Counted from the stretch's first letter, positions 40,177 through 49,412 are shown. The stretch is DNA of 64,000 bases from Streptomyces harbinensis (GCF_900116145.1 NZ_FPAB01000007.1:157316-221315), one strand, 5' to 3'. A program made the numbers and translations. The notes: generated by a model from the letters alone, not told the origin.

Positions 40177-41162
40177 TTGTAGACCCCCTGCTCGCCCAGC
40201 CGGTGCGCGATCTTGTTGGCGCTGTAGACGAGCAGCGCGCCGACGACGCCCTTGAAGAGACCGGCCGCCGCCGAGTAGCCCCAGTCGGCGCCGAGGACGC
40301 CCTGGTAGTAGACGAAGGTGTCGAGCACCTCACCGGCCTCCGGCCCCACCGCGTCCCGTTGCAGCAGGATCTGTTCGAAGCCGACGGTGAGGATGTCGCC
40401 GAGTCGCATGATGAGCAGCAGGATCACGATGGGCCGGATCGCGGGCAGTGTGACGTGCCAGAAGCGGCGGCGCGGCCCGGCGCCGTCGAGCGCGGCCGAC
40501 TCGTACAGGTCCTGGTTCACCTGGCTGAGCGCGGCCAGGAAGATGATGGTGCCCCAGCCGCAGTCCTTCCAGATGATCTGGACGACCATGAGCGGCTTGA
40601 ACGCGTCCGGGTTGGTCAGCACATCGGTGACGAACGCGACGTTGCCGCCGAACATCCCGGTGGGGCCGAGCAGTTGCTGGAAGAGGGCCACCACGATGAC
40701 CCAGGACAGGAAGTGCGGCAGGTAGACCACCGACTGGATGATCTTGCGGACCCCGCCGCGCGCCAGGCTGTGCAGCAGCAGCGCCAGGGCGAGCGGGAGG
40801 GGGAAGAAGAACACCAGCTGGAGCACGGCGATGGACAGGGTGTTCCAGGCGGCCTGCCAGAAGGCGGCGTCCTCGAACATCCGCTGGAAGTTGTCGAGTC
40901 CGACCCAGGGGCTCTCCCACAGGCCCTGGAAGGGCACGAAGTCCTTGAAGGCGATGACGTTGCCGAACAGGGCCGCGTAGTGGAAGACGAGGAAGTACGC
41001 GATCCCGGGGACGGCGAGCAGCAGCAGGGTGCGCTGGCCGCGCAGCGCCCGCCGCCAGCGTACGGAGCGGGGTTCGCGCCCGGGTGGTGCGCCCGGTGGC
41101 CGGTCGGGCGGGTCGGCGGACGGGGCGGGGGAACCGCCGGCCTGCTCGATGGTGCTCGTCAT
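40173..41162 (-). CDS. Sugar ABC transporter permease (LplB-like)
   Basis: The protein of 329 residues has a Pro/Gly-rich N-terminus, then six spans, with FGNVIAFKDFVPFQGLWESP, VYLPHFLSWVIVVALFQQLL and EAA loop LYESAALDGAGPRRRFWHVT. It is the first gene of the importer operon. ATG 41160-41162 follows GGGAG. Candidate LacI-type operators lie 37-60 bases upstream. Confidence 0.93.
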   Translation of the reverse strand: MTSTIEQAGGSPAPSADPPDRPPGAPPGREPRSVRWRRALRGQRTLLLLAVPGIAYFLVFHYAALFGNVIAFKDFVPFQGLWESPWVGLDNFQRMFEDAAFWQAAWNTLSIAVLQLVFFFPLPLALALLLHSLARGGVRKIIQSVVYLPHFLSWVIVVALFQQLLGPTGMFGGNVAFVTDVLTNPDAFKPLMVVQIIWKDCGWGTIIFLAALSQVNQDLYESAALDGAGPRRRFWHVTLPAIRPIVILLLIMRLGDILTVGFEQILLQRDAVGPEAGEVLDTFVYYQGVLGADWGYSAAAGLFKGVVGALLVYSANKIAHRLGEQGVYK

Positions 41163-41198
41163 CGAACACTCCCTCAGCTCAGAGCGATCTGCCCAACG

Positions 41199-41222
41199 GA
41201 ACCAACAGGTTCAAACGATTCA
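41199..41222. promoter_or_regulatory. LacI-type operator candidates upstream of the sugar importer
   Basis: GAACCAACAGGTTC (41199-41212) is a palindrome with 5-base arms and TCAAACGATTCA (41211-41222) a CG-centred imperfect one. CG-centred repeats are typical of LacI-family regulators of sugar ABC operons. No regulator gene is adjacent. Confidence 0.45.
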
Positions 41223-41305
41223 CGGAAGGTAGAGCGATTACTGAGGGAGGTCAACAGTTCGCACAGAAGTGCCTGTTGAGAGGGGTAGCAAACGTATCGC
41301 TGCGG

Positions 41306-41335
41306 TGACCGGCCACGGCGGCCCGCGGCCGGTCA
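41306..41335. terminator. Hairpin between importer promoter and exonuclease III gene
   Basis: TGACCGGCC (41306-41314) and GGCCGGTCA (41327-41335) form a perfect 9-bp stem just past the exonuclease stop. Confidence 0.75.
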
Positions 41336-41366
41336 GCCATCACGAACGGACAGAACCGAACGGGCG

Positions 41367-42167
41367 TCAGTCGCCGAACACCGCCGTCACCGGAGCGTGG
41401 TCCGACCAGCGCTCGCCGTGGCTCGCGGCCCGCTCGACGTACGCCTTGACGCACCGCCCCGCCAGCCCCGGCGTGGCCGCCAGCAGATCGATCCGCCAGC
41501 CCGCGTCGTTGTCGAACGCCCGGCCCCGGTAGGACCACCACGAGTACGGGCCCTCCTGCCCGGGGTGCTGGGCGCGCACTACGTCCGTGTAGCCGCCCTC
41601 GGCCCCCAGGACCCGGGACAGCCAGGCGCGCTCCTCGGGCAGGAAGCCGGAGTTCTTGCGGTTGGCACGCCAGTTCTTGAGGTCGGCCTCCTGGTGGGCG
41701 ATGTTCCAGTCGCCGCACACCAGCACCTCACGCCCCTGCGCGGCGGCGCGCTCGCGCAGCCCGATCAGATACGGCAGGAACGCGGCCATGAACCGCTCCT
41801 TCTCCGCCTGCCGCTCGGTACCCACCTCGCCCGAGGGCAGATAGAGGCTGGCCACGGTCAGGCCCGGCAGATCGGCCTCCAGATAGCGGCCGGAGGCGTC
41901 GAACTCCGGCACCCCGAACCCGGTGCGCACCGCGTCCGGCGCGCGGCGGGTGAGCAGCGCCACACCGGCCCGGCCCTTGGCGGCGGCCGGCGCCCAGAAG
42001 GCGTGCCACCCGGCCGGCTCGCGCACCTCACCGGGGAGCTGGTGCCCCTCGGCGCGCACCTCCTGGAGGCAGACGACATCGGCCTCGGTGGCGGCCAGCC
42101 ACTCCCGGTATCCCTTGGTGGCGGCGGCCCGCAGGCCGTTGACGTTGACCGTGGTGACGGTGTGCAC
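41367..42167 (-). CDS. xth: Exodeoxyribonuclease III / AP endonuclease
   Basis: The protein of 266 residues belongs to the EEP fold: VTTVNVNGLRAA, VVCLQEVRAEGHQLP (metal-binding Glu), VCGDWNIAHQEADLKN (catalytic Asp/Asn), YSWWSYRGRAFDNDAGWRID and terminal SDHAPVTA (catalytic Asp-His). It acts in base-excision repair, cutting at abasic sites. GTG start at 42165-42167. Confidence 0.93.
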   Translation of the reverse strand: MHTVTTVNVNGLRAAATKGYREWLAATEADVVCLQEVRAEGHQLPGEVREPAGWHAFWAPAAAKGRAGVALLTRRAPDAVRTGFGVPEFDASGRYLEADLPGLTVASLYLPSGEVGTERQAEKERFMAAFLPYLIGLRERAAAQGREVLVCGDWNIAHQEADLKNWRANRKNSGFLPEERAWLSRVLGAEGGYTDVVRAQHPGQEGPYSWWSYRGRAFDNDAGWRIDLLAATPGLAGRCVKAYVERAASHGERWSDHAPVTAVFGD

Positions 42168-42321
42168 GGTGGGTGCCCTCCCGGCTGATGCCCTGGTGAC
42201 GCGGTGTCCGGCCGCGAACCTACCGCACCGCGTCGCCCGGTGGACAATCCGGCCAGATGGTGATCAATCGCTCGCCGGGCGGCGTACCGTCGCAACGCCC
42301 CTGCTTTGTACGATGACCTGC

Positions 42322-42816
42322 ATGAAGCTCGTCACCGTCCGCTTCGATCACCCCGACGCGCGCAAGCTCAACGACCGGGTGCAGGCGGAGTACGCGGAGC
42401 GCTACGGGGACGAGGGAGACCTCACCCCGCTCGCCCCCGAGATGTTCGACCCGCCGGCCGGGCTGTACGTCCTGGCCTACGACGCCGACGGGGTGCCCAT
42501 CGGCACCGGCGGCTGGCGCTCCCACGACGAGGCGTCCCTCGGCGAGGGCTACGCGCTGGGCGACGCCGAGATCAAGCGGATGTACATCGTCCCCGAGGCC
42601 CGGGGCCACGGCTTCTCCCGGCTGATCCTGGCGCACCTGGAGGAGACCGCCCGCGCCGCCGGCCGGCGGCGGATGGTGCTGGAGACCGGCACCAAGCAGC
42701 CGGAGGCGATCAGCCTGTACGAGACCAGCGGGTACGCCCTGGTGCCGGACGGCGGCAAGTTCGGCTACTACCGCTTCCACACCAGCAGCCGCTGCTACAC
42801 CAAGCCGCTGGGCTGA
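42322..42816 (+). CDS. GNAT-family N-acetyltransferase
   Basis: The protein of 164 residues has the acetyl-CoA-binding motif A: IKRMYIVPEARGHGFSRLIL, then GRRRMVLETGTKQPEAISLY, ETSGY. Substrate unknown. ATG 42322 has no ribosome site but TACGAT lies 7 bases upstream, so the mRNA is probably leaderless. Confidence 0.88.
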   Translation: MKLVTVRFDHPDARKLNDRVQAEYAERYGDEGDLTPLAPEMFDPPAGLYVLAYDADGVPIGTGGWRSHDEASLGEGYALGDAEIKRMYIVPEARGHGFSRLILAHLEETARAAGRRRMVLETGTKQPEAISLYETSGYALVPDGGKFGYYRFHTSSRCYTKPLG

Positions 42817-42820
42817 CCCC

Positions 42821-43816
42821 TCAGACCGCCACGGCAGGGGCCGCCGCCCCGGCCGGTGGTCCGCCCGCCGGGCGCGTGGGGGCGGGGCGGCGGTGGTGCA
42901 CCACCGCGACCGTGGCCAGCCCGGCCACCGCCCAGCACGTCAGCACCGCGAGCGGGAACGCCGTGCCCGCGCCGTCGAAGAACGACACCCCGCGCAGCAG
43001 GGTCGACCCGGCTCCGGTGGGCAGCAGCTGACCCAGCGTCCCCACCGGGGCGGGCAGCATCTCGGGCGCCGAGGTGGCGCCCGACCACGGGTTGCCGAGC
43101 ATCATCAGGAGCACCGCGCCGAGCCCGATGCCGCGCGGCCCCAGCAGCGCCGCGAGCGCGGCCACCGTCGCGCCGCCGGCCAGGGTCAGCAGCGCCAGCG
43201 CCCCGGCCACCGTCCACCAGTCGCCGGCCATGGCGCCCAGCCAGCTGTGCCCGATCAGCGCCCCGGCCGTGCCCACTGCGGCGGCGGTCCCGGCCAGCGC
43301 CGCCAGGGCGTACCGGCCGCGCAGCCGCAGCAGGGTGACCAGCGCGCCGAGCGCGATGCCGGCCATGGCCATGGGCAGCACGCTGACGCCGAAGACCGCG
43401 CCGCGCGGGTCGGAGGCGGGGGCGGGGACGACATCGGTGACGGTCAGCGCGGCGCCCTCGGGCAGCCCCTGGGCGGCCACCTGCTCCAGCAGCTGGGCGA
43501 CGGAGGCGCCGGCGGCGGACGCGGTCAGCAGTTCGGCGCCGTCCGGGCCCGGCACCAGCGCGCCGTAGATGTCGCGGCTCTCGATGGCGGTGATCGCGGC
43601 AGCGGCGTCCGGATAGCTGTGGACGTCGAACGCGCCGTCGCGGGCCTGGAGGGCGGCGGTCACCGGCGCGGTGGCCTCGGCGGGGCCCGCCACCCCGATG
43701 GGCAGGTCGTGCGGGCCGGTTCTGGCGGCGGGCCAGGCGAAGGCCCACAGGATGAAGGTGACGGCGAGCGGCAGCGCCACCAGGACGGTGATCAGCTTCC
43801 GGTTCTGGGAGGGCAT
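42821..43816 (-). CDS. ABC-2/YhgE-like integral membrane protein
   Basis: The protein of 331 residues has one N-terminal span (LITVLVALPLAVTFILWAFA), a ~130-residue extracellular domain, then about five spans near the C-terminus (MAMAGIALGALVTLL, ALALLTLAGGATVAALAALL, LTCWAVAGLATVAVV). This is the layout of YhgE/Pip or ABC-2-type export subunits. ATG 43814-43816 follows GGAG. It is divergent from the TetR gene that probably represses it; an efflux or envelope role is inferred. Confidence 0.75.
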   Translation of the reverse strand: MPSQNRKLITVLVALPLAVTFILWAFAWPAARTGPHDLPIGVAGPAEATAPVTAALQARDGAFDVHSYPDAAAAITAIESRDIYGALVPGPDGAELLTASAAGASVAQLLEQVAAQGLPEGAALTVTDVVPAPASDPRGAVFGVSVLPMAMAGIALGALVTLLRLRGRYALAALAGTAAAVGTAGALIGHSWLGAMAGDWWTVAGALALLTLAGGATVAALAALLGPRGIGLGAVLLMMLGNPWSGATSAPEMLPAPVGTLGQLLPTGAGSTLLRGVSFFDGAGTAFPLAVLTCWAVAGLATVAVVHHRRPAPTRPAGGPPAGAAAPAVAV

Positions 43817-43839
43817 GGCGGTTGCTCCAGCGATAAAGA

Positions 43840-43857
43840 GAATGAGCATTCGTTTTA
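43840..43857. promoter_or_regulatory. TetR operator candidate 1
   Basis: GAATGAGCATTCGTTTTA contains the inverted repeat GAATG/CATTC and shares TTCGTTTTA with the second site at 43885-43900. It lies upstream of the membrane protein. Confidence 0.55.
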
Positions 43858-43884
43858 CGACCGGGGCGCGCGAGTTGTCAAGAA

Positions 43885-43900
43885 GGAACGTTCGTTTTAG
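43885..43900. promoter_or_regulatory. TetR operator candidate 2
   Basis: GGAACGTTCGTTTTAG contains the palindrome GAACGTTC and ends 9 bases before the TetR start codon. The repeated half-site suggests autoregulation by the TetR protein. Confidence 0.55.
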
Positions 43901-43909
43901 GGTGCGCCC

Positions 43910-44509
43910 GTGGCCCGTGTCTCGCAGGAACATCTCGATGCCCGCCGCCGGCAGATCGTGGCGGGCGCCGCGCGCTGCTTCGCACGCGACGGCTTCCACG
44001 CCACGTCCATGCAGGACGTGCTCAGGGAAACCGGCCTGTCCGCCGGGGCGGTCTACCGCTACTTCCCCTCCAAGGACGCGATCATCGTCGCCCTCGCCCT
44101 CGACGTGCTGCGGCAGGTCGGCGGCGCCTTCAGCGAAGCCGCCGCGCACCCGGACCCCCCGGCCCAGCCCGGCGACGTCCTCGCCGACACCCTCAACGCG
44201 GTGCTGGCCGGCCTGGACGTGCCGCCCTCGCTGATCCTCCAGGTCTGGGCCGAGACCCTGCGCAACCCCGAACTCGACGCCGTCCTCCAGCGCGGCATCG
44301 CCGGCGTGCTGGCGTCCTGGACCACCATCGCCGAGAACTACCAGCGCCGGGGCCTGATGCGCGCCGACGTCCCCCCGGAGCACGTGGCGCGCACGATCCT
44401 CGCCTGTGCCCAGGGCTTCCTCGTCCAGCGCGCCCTGATCGCCCCCGATCTCCCGCCCGACGTGCTCCGCGCGGGTCTTCGGGGCCTGACGTCGTTGACT
44501 CTAGACTGA
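43910..44509 (+). CDS. TetR-family transcriptional regulator
   Basis: The protein of 199 residues has the TetR HTH: IVAGAARCFARDGFHATSMQ, DVLRETGLSAGAVYRYFPSK. The C-terminal ligand domain binds an unknown inducer. GTG 43910. It is divergent from the YhgE-like gene, with two matching operator candidates between; it likely represses that exporter. Confidence 0.92.
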   Translation: MARVSQEHLDARRRQIVAGAARCFARDGFHATSMQDVLRETGLSAGAVYRYFPSKDAIIVALALDVLRQVGGAFSEAAAHPDPPAQPGDVLADTLNAVLAGLDVPPSLILQVWAETLRNPELDAVLQRGIAGVLASWTTIAENYQRRGLMRADVPPEHVARTILACAQGFLVQRALIAPDLPPDVLRAGLRGLTSLTLD

Positions 44510-44541
44510 CCCTTCGAGCACGCAGCGATGGGGGAAGGACC

Positions 44542-44928
44542 GTGGTGGGCACAGTGGCGGGGGCGGTGGGAGGGCGCGACGGGGACCCGTCCGCCGAACT
44601 GCTGACGGAGGCCGCCGCCGCCTTCGGACTGCTCGCCTCCACCGCCCGGCTGCACATCGTGTGGGCGCTCGCCGAGGGCGAGTCCGACGTCAGCGGCCTG
44701 GCCGAACGCGTCGGCGGCACGCTCCCGGCCGTCAGCCAGCACCTCGCCAAGCTCAAACTGGCGGGCCTGGTCCGCTCCCGCCGCGAGGGCCGCCGCGTCG
44801 TCTACCTGGTCGACGACCCCGACGTGGTCACCGTCGTCCGGCTGATGGTCGGCCAGCTCGCCGACCGCACCGGCGGCCGGAGCGCGGGCCCCCCGGCGCC
44901 CCGGCGCGCGCATGGCCTGGGTCTCTGA
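44542..44928 (+). CDS. ArsR/SmtB-family regulator
   Basis: The protein of 128 residues has winged helix FGLLASTARLHIVWALAEGE, LPAVSQHLAKLKLAGLVRSR, EGRRVVYLVDD. No CxC or typical metal-binding cysteines are present, so its effector is unclear. GTG 44542 follows GGAAGG. It overlaps the MgtA-type ATPase gene by 17 bases, so it should regulate that transporter. Confidence 0.9.
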   Translation: MVGTVAGAVGGRDGDPSAELLTEAAAAFGLLASTARLHIVWALAEGESDVSGLAERVGGTLPAVSQHLAKLKLAGLVRSRREGRRVVYLVDDPDVVTVVRLMVGQLADRTGGRSAGPPAPRRAHGLGL

Positions 44929-47584
44929 GGCGTCCGCGCACCCGGCCGGACCCCCGCACCACCCCGCCGCGCGCCCCGCCCCGCCCGACCCCGCCGCCCT
45001 CGGCCGGCTCACCCCGCTGGCGGCCCTGCGCGCCCTGGACGCCTCACCGCGCGGCCTGGACGAGCAACAGGCCCAGCTCCGGCTGGAGCGTTACGGCGAG
45101 AACACCGTCCCCGAGGCCCGGCCGCCCGGCCGGCCGCTGCGCTTCGCGCGCAGCCTGCGCGATCCGTTCAGCGTGGTGCTGCTCGTCCTCGGCCTGGTGT
45201 CGGCGGCCGTCGCCGCCTGGGCCACCGCCGCCGTCATCACCGTGCTGGTGCTCGTCAGCTCCGTGCTGCGCTCCACCGGCGAACACCGCGCCGAGCGCGC
45301 CGCCGCCGGCCTGCGCGAGCTGGTCGCCGCGACCGCGACGGTACGCCGCCGCCCCGCGCCCGGCGCGGACCCGCGGGTACGCGAGATACCCTTCGACCAG
45401 CTGGTCCCCGGCGATGTGGTGCTGCTGGCGCCCGGCGACGTGGTGCCGGCCGACGTCCGGCTGCTGCGGGCCACCGGGCTCACCCTGCACCAGCCCGCCC
45501 TCACCGGCGAGTCGGCCCCGGTCGCCCGGGCCGCCGTGGACGATCCGCCGCCCGGCGAGCTGCCGCAACAGCCGCAGCTGTGCCTCCAGGGCGGCAGCGT
45601 GGCCACCGGCAGCGGTACCGGGGTGGTGCTGGCCACCGGCGCGGACACCTTCCGGGCCCGGCAGTCCCGCGCGGTGCCGTGCCGGCCCGCCGCCGGCACC
45701 GTCTTCCACCGGGCGCTGGGCGGGATCACCTGGACGCTGATCCGGCTGATGCTGTGCGCCGCCGTGCTGGTGCTGGCCGCGCACACCCTGCTGCGCGGCC
45801 CGGCCCTGGACACGGTGCCGCTGGCGGTGGCCGTCGCGGTGGCCCTCACCCCCGAGATGCTGCCGGTGGTGGTGAACGTGTCGCTCGCCCGGGGCGCGGT
45901 GCGGCTCGCCAGGGAGCGCTCGGTGATCGTGCGCCGGCTGCCCGCGCTGCACGATCTGGGCGCGATGCGGGTGCTGTGCACCGACAAGACCGGCACCCTC
46001 ACCCGGGACCGGCCCGTGGTGCACCGCGCGCTCGATCCGGCCGGCCGGCCCGCGCCCGAGGTGCTGCGCTGGGCCGCCGTCAACGCGCACTGGACCCTCC
46101 AGCTGGCCGAGCTGCCCGCCCCGGACGCGCTGGACGAGGCCCTGCTGCGGGCGGCGGGACCCGGCCGGGAGACCGGCGTGGCGGCCGTGCCGTTCGACCC
46201 GGTACGCCGCCGGGCCACCGCCGTCGTCCGGGAGCCGGAGCACCCCGGCACCCACACCGTGGTGGTCAAGGGCGCGGTGGAGGACGTCCTGGGGTGCTGC
46301 TCGCATCTGCGGACGGCGGCGGGCGAGCAGCTCGAACTGGACGAGGTGCGCCGGGCGCGGGTGCTGGCGCGCGCCGGGCGCGAGGCCGACGCCGGGCTGC
46401 GGCTGCTCGCCGTCGCGACCGCGCGCCGCCCCGGCCGCACCCCGACCACGGCCGAACGCGGGCTGACCCTGCTGGGCTTCGTGGCGCTGCGCGACGATCT
46501 GGCGCCGGGCGCGGGTGAGGCGCTGGCCGCACTCGCCCGGCACGGGGTGGCCGTCAAGGTCCTCACCGGGGACCACCCGGCCACCGCCGCCCGCGCCTGC
46601 CGCGACCTCGGCCTGGACCCCGGGCCGCCGGACGCGGTGGTCACCGGGGCGCAGACCGATGCCCTCGACGACGCCGAGCTGGCCGAACTGGCCCGCTCCC
46701 GTACCGTCTTCGCCCGCTGCACCCCGGCCCACAAGGCGCGCGTCGTGCAGGTGCTGCGCGCCGCCGGTCAGCCCACCGGCTTCCTGGGCGACGGCGTCAA
46801 CGACCTGCCCGCGCTGCGCGCCGCCGATGTGGGCATCTGCCCGCGCGGCGCCGCCGAGGTGACCCGGGCGGGCGCGGACGTGGTGCTCACCGGCAAGGAC
46901 CTGACCGCGATCGACCGGGCGCTCTCCTGCGGCCGGGAGACCACCCGCAACATCACCACCTATCTGCGGGTGGTGCTCTCCTCCAACCTCGGCAATGTGC
47001 TGGCGATGCTGGTGGCCGGGCTGCTGCTGCCGTTCCTGCCGATGCTGCCGCTCCAGGTCCTGGTGCAGAATCTGTGCTTCGACGCCGCCCAGCTGGCCTT
47101 CGCCTTCGACCGGGCCGGCCCGGCACCCGGGGGCGGGCCCGCCGCGCCGTCCCGGCCCGCCGGGCTGCGCCCGCGCGCCTTCACCTCCTTCGTGCTGCGG
47201 TTCGGGGCGCTGAACGCCGCCGCCGACCTGGCCACGTTCGCCGCGCTCGGCTGGCTGCTGAGTCAGGACTCGGCCGCGGGCCTCGACGCGCACGCGGTCT
47301 TCCACGCGGGCTGGTTCACCGAGAACCTGCTCACCCAGGCGCTGGTCATCTGGCTGTTGCGGCCGGGCTCCGCGCGCCGGCTGCCGTTGCCCGTCGCGCT
47401 GGCGGTCGCCGGGCTGACCGCCGTCGGGCTGTTGCTGCCGCTGTCCCCGCTGGCCGGGGCCCTGGGGCTGACCGCCACCCTGCCCGGCGCGTACTATCCG
47501 CTGCTGGGGGGCGTGCTCGCGCTGTACGCCGGAGCACTGTGCTTCACCAGGGCGCGTTACCGGAGCGCCATTTCCATACTTTAG
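44912..47584 (+). CDS. P-type ATPase, MgtA-like (magnesium-translocating type)
   Basis: The protein of 890 residues has phosphorylation site DKTGT (Asp358), TGES (ALTGESAPVARA), hinge GDGVNDLPALRAADVG, and the P3B-type TM4 motif LTPEMLPVVVN. PEMLP is characteristic of MgtA-type Mg2+ importers. The N-terminal ~70 residues are proline-rich. GMT start inside the ArsR gene (ATG 44912). The pairing with an ArsR regulator is unusual for MgtA, so the transported ion should be tested. Confidence 0.88.
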   Translation: MAWVSEASAHPAGPPHHPAARPAPPDPAALGRLTPLAALRALDASPRGLDEQQAQLRLERYGENTVPEARPPGRPLRFARSLRDPFSVVLLVLGLVSAAVAAWATAAVITVLVLVSSVLRSTGEHRAERAAAGLRELVAATATVRRRPAPGADPRVREIPFDQLVPGDVVLLAPGDVVPADVRLLRATGLTLHQPALTGESAPVARAAVDDPPPGELPQQPQLCLQGGSVATGSGTGVVLATGADTFRARQSRAVPCRPAAGTVFHRALGGITWTLIRLMLCAAVLVLAAHTLLRGPALDTVPLAVAVAVALTPEMLPVVVNVSLARGAVRLARERSVIVRRLPALHDLGAMRVLCTDKTGTLTRDRPVVHRALDPAGRPAPEVLRWAAVNAHWTLQLAELPAPDALDEALLRAAGPGRETGVAAVPFDPVRRRATAVVREPEHPGTHTVVVKGAVEDVLGCCSHLRTAAGEQLELDEVRRARVLARAGREADAGLRLLAVATARRPGRTPTTAERGLTLLGFVALRDDLAPGAGEALAALARHGVAVKVLTGDHPATAARACRDLGLDPGPPDAVVTGAQTDALDDAELAELARSRTVFARCTPAHKARVVQVLRAAGQPTGFLGDGVNDLPALRAADVGICPRGAAEVTRAGADVVLTGKDLTAIDRALSCGRETTRNITTYLRVVLSSNLGNVLAMLVAGLLLPFLPMLPLQVLVQNLCFDAAQLAFAFDRAGPAPGGGPAAPSRPAGLRPRAFTSFVLRFGALNAAADLATFAALGWLLSQDSAAGLDAHAVFHAGWFTENLLTQALVIWLLRPGSARRLPLPVALAVAGLTAVGLLLPLSPLAGALGLTATLPGAYYPLLGGVLALYAGALCFTRARYRSAISIL

Positions 47585-47672
47585 AGTTTGCGCAATCGGG
47601 GAACTGGTGTCCGCTCCAGGGCGTCGGATCGAACGACCCAATACGCGCGAAATTCGCAACGGGGGGAGCAGC

Positions 47673-49067
47673 GTGGCCGGCTCACATCGCTCGAAGAACG
47701 CGCCGACGCGACGCAAGCGCGGCACGGACGCCAAGAGTGGCGGACGGGGGCGCGGCAAGCGGGTCCTGCTGTGGTCCGCGGCCGTGCTCGCCTTCGTCAT
47801 CCTGGCCGGTGCCGGCGGCGTGTACTGGATATACCAGAAGCTGAACGGCAACATCACCTCCGCCACCATCGACGACAAGCTCGGCGAGGACCGGCCCGAG
47901 GACCTGAGCCCCGGCGCCAAGACCATCCTGGTGGCCGGCTCCGACACCCGTGAGGGCATGGACGACTACGGCGCGGTCGAGGGCATGCGCTCGGACACCC
48001 TGATGATCCTGCACATCGCGGAGAACCGGGAGTGGGCCACCGTGGTGTCCATCCCGCGCGACTCGTGGGTGGAGATCCCGGCCTGCGACATGGGCGACGG
48101 CGTGATGTCCGACCCGCACCACGCCAAGATCAACGAGTCGTACGCGCTCGGCGGCATCAACGGCGACGCGGGCGGCGCGGCGGCCTGCACCATCCGCACC
48201 CTGGAGCAGAACACCGGGCTGCGCATCGAGAACTTCGTCTCGCTCGACTTCCTCGGCTTCAAGGACATGGTGGACGCCCTGGGCGGCGTGGACATGTGCC
48301 TGGACGAGCCGATCGACGACGTCAAGGCGCACGTGACGCTGGACGCCGGCTGCCAGACGCTGAACGGCGAGGACGCGCTGGGCTTCGTCCGGGTCCGCTA
48401 CAGCGTCGGCGACGGCAGCGACATCGGGCGCATCGAGCGGCAGCAGGAGTTCATGAACGCGCTGGCCGAGAAGGCGCAGTCCAAGCTCACCAGCCCCACC
48501 TCGCTGTACGGGTTCATGGACGCGGTCACCAAGTCGCTGACCACCGACCCGGAACTGGCCAGCCTGGACGCGCTGTACAACCTGGCCACCGAACTCCAGG
48601 GCGTACCGAAGGACAAGCTGAACTTCATCACGGTGCCCAACTACCCGCGCGAGCTGGACGTCCCCACCGACAAGGCCAATGTGGTGTGGGACTACCCGGC
48701 CACCGAGCTGCTGTTCACCTCGCTGGCCAAGGACGAGCCGATCACCAAGGACCAGCTGGAGGAGGCCGCCGAGGCCGCCCCGTCCCCGTCCGAGGTGCGG
48801 GTGCGGGTGCTGAACGGCACCGGCACCACCGGCCAGGCCGCCGAGGTCGCCGACCGGCTGCGCAATCTGGGCTTCCAGGTGGTCTCCACCGGCAACGCCG
48901 ACCCGGGCACCGAGGTCAGCACCATCAGCTACCCGGAGGGTCTGGAGGGCCACGCCGAGGTGCTCGGCTCGCGGGTGCCGGGGGCACAGACCCAGCAGAC
49001 GACGGACGATCTGCCCGGCGTGCTCACCCTGACGATCGGCGCGGACTTCCAGGGCGTACGGGGCTGA
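47673..49067 (+). CDS. LytR-CpsA-Psr (LCP) family cell-wall polymer ligase
   Basis: The protein of 464 residues has a basic cytoplasmic N-terminus, one span (LLWSAAVLAFVILAGAGGVY), the LCP domain (TILVAGSDTREGMDDYG, GMRSDTLMILHI, VVSIPRDSWVEIPAC, KINESYALGG, GFVRVRY, DIGRIERQQEFM) and a C-terminal LytR_C domain (VRVRVLNGTGTTGQAAEVAD). LCP proteins attach glycopolymers to peptidoglycan from lipid carriers. GTG 47673 follows GGGGGGAG. GGAAC (47600) with CGTC (47622) could be an ECF-sigma promoter. Confidence 0.92.
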   Translation: MAGSHRSKNAPTRRKRGTDAKSGGRGRGKRVLLWSAAVLAFVILAGAGGVYWIYQKLNGNITSATIDDKLGEDRPEDLSPGAKTILVAGSDTREGMDDYGAVEGMRSDTLMILHIAENREWATVVSIPRDSWVEIPACDMGDGVMSDPHHAKINESYALGGINGDAGGAAACTIRTLEQNTGLRIENFVSLDFLGFKDMVDALGGVDMCLDEPIDDVKAHVTLDAGCQTLNGEDALGFVRVRYSVGDGSDIGRIERQQEFMNALAEKAQSKLTSPTSLYGFMDAVTKSLTTDPELASLDALYNLATELQGVPKDKLNFITVPNYPRELDVPTDKANVVWDYPATELLFTSLAKDEPITKDQLEEAAEAAPSPSEVRVRVLNGTGTTGQAAEVADRLRNLGFQVVSTGNADPGTEVSTISYPEGLEGHAEVLGSRVPGAQTQQTTDDLPGVLTLTIGADFQGVRG

Positions 49068-49101
49068 GCGCCGGCCCGGGCCGGGCGCCCGGTACCGCAC
49101 C

Positions 49102-49127
49102 TGCCCCCACCGCGGACGGTGGGGGCA
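49102..49127. terminator. Terminator between LCP gene and small acidic/Q-rich gene
   Basis: TGCCCCCACC (49102-49111) and GGTGGGGGCA (49118-49127) form a perfect 10-bp stem between convergent genes. Confidence 0.85.
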
Positions 49128-49151
49128 TGGCGCACGGAGGGCGGCCGGCCG

Positions 49152-49340
49152 TCAGGGATTGTTCCGGTCGTCGCCGTATCCCTGCTGCTCCTGTTCGGAG
49201 GTCTGCTGCCGGCCTCGCTGCTGCTGGTTCTCGTTTTCGTTCTGGTTCTGGTTCTGCTCGTCCTTGTCCTTGTTCATGGCGTCCTTGGCGCGCTGCTGAA
49301 GCTCCTGCGCCTTGTCCTTGAACTGGTCTCCGATGCCCAT
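49152..49340 (-). CDS. Small, Gln/Asn/Glu-rich hydrophilic protein
   Basis: The protein of 62 residues begins MGIGDQFKDKAQELQQRAKD and continues with DEQNQNQNENENQQQRGRQQ, ending in DDRNNP. The first half predicts an amphipathic helix, the second is disordered, with no hydrophobic residues. It resembles hydrophilin/LEA- or CsbD-like stress proteins. ATG 49338-49340 follows AAGGAG, so it is a real gene. Function unknown. Confidence 0.75.
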   Translation of the reverse strand: MGIGDQFKDKAQELQQRAKDAMNKDKDEQNQNQNENENQQQRGRQQTSEQEQQGYGDDRNNP

Positions 49341-49412
49341 CGGTGCTCCTTCGCAGAATCGGCAGAAAGAAATGTCCGATGCATCCCCTTTATCCACCGT
49401 CCCACGAACGGC

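Noticed and set aside
45044..47959. A 971-codon open frame opposite the MgtA-type ATPase
   Set aside because: Its composition is Gly/Arg/Gln-rich without domains, the typical shadow of a high-GC gene.
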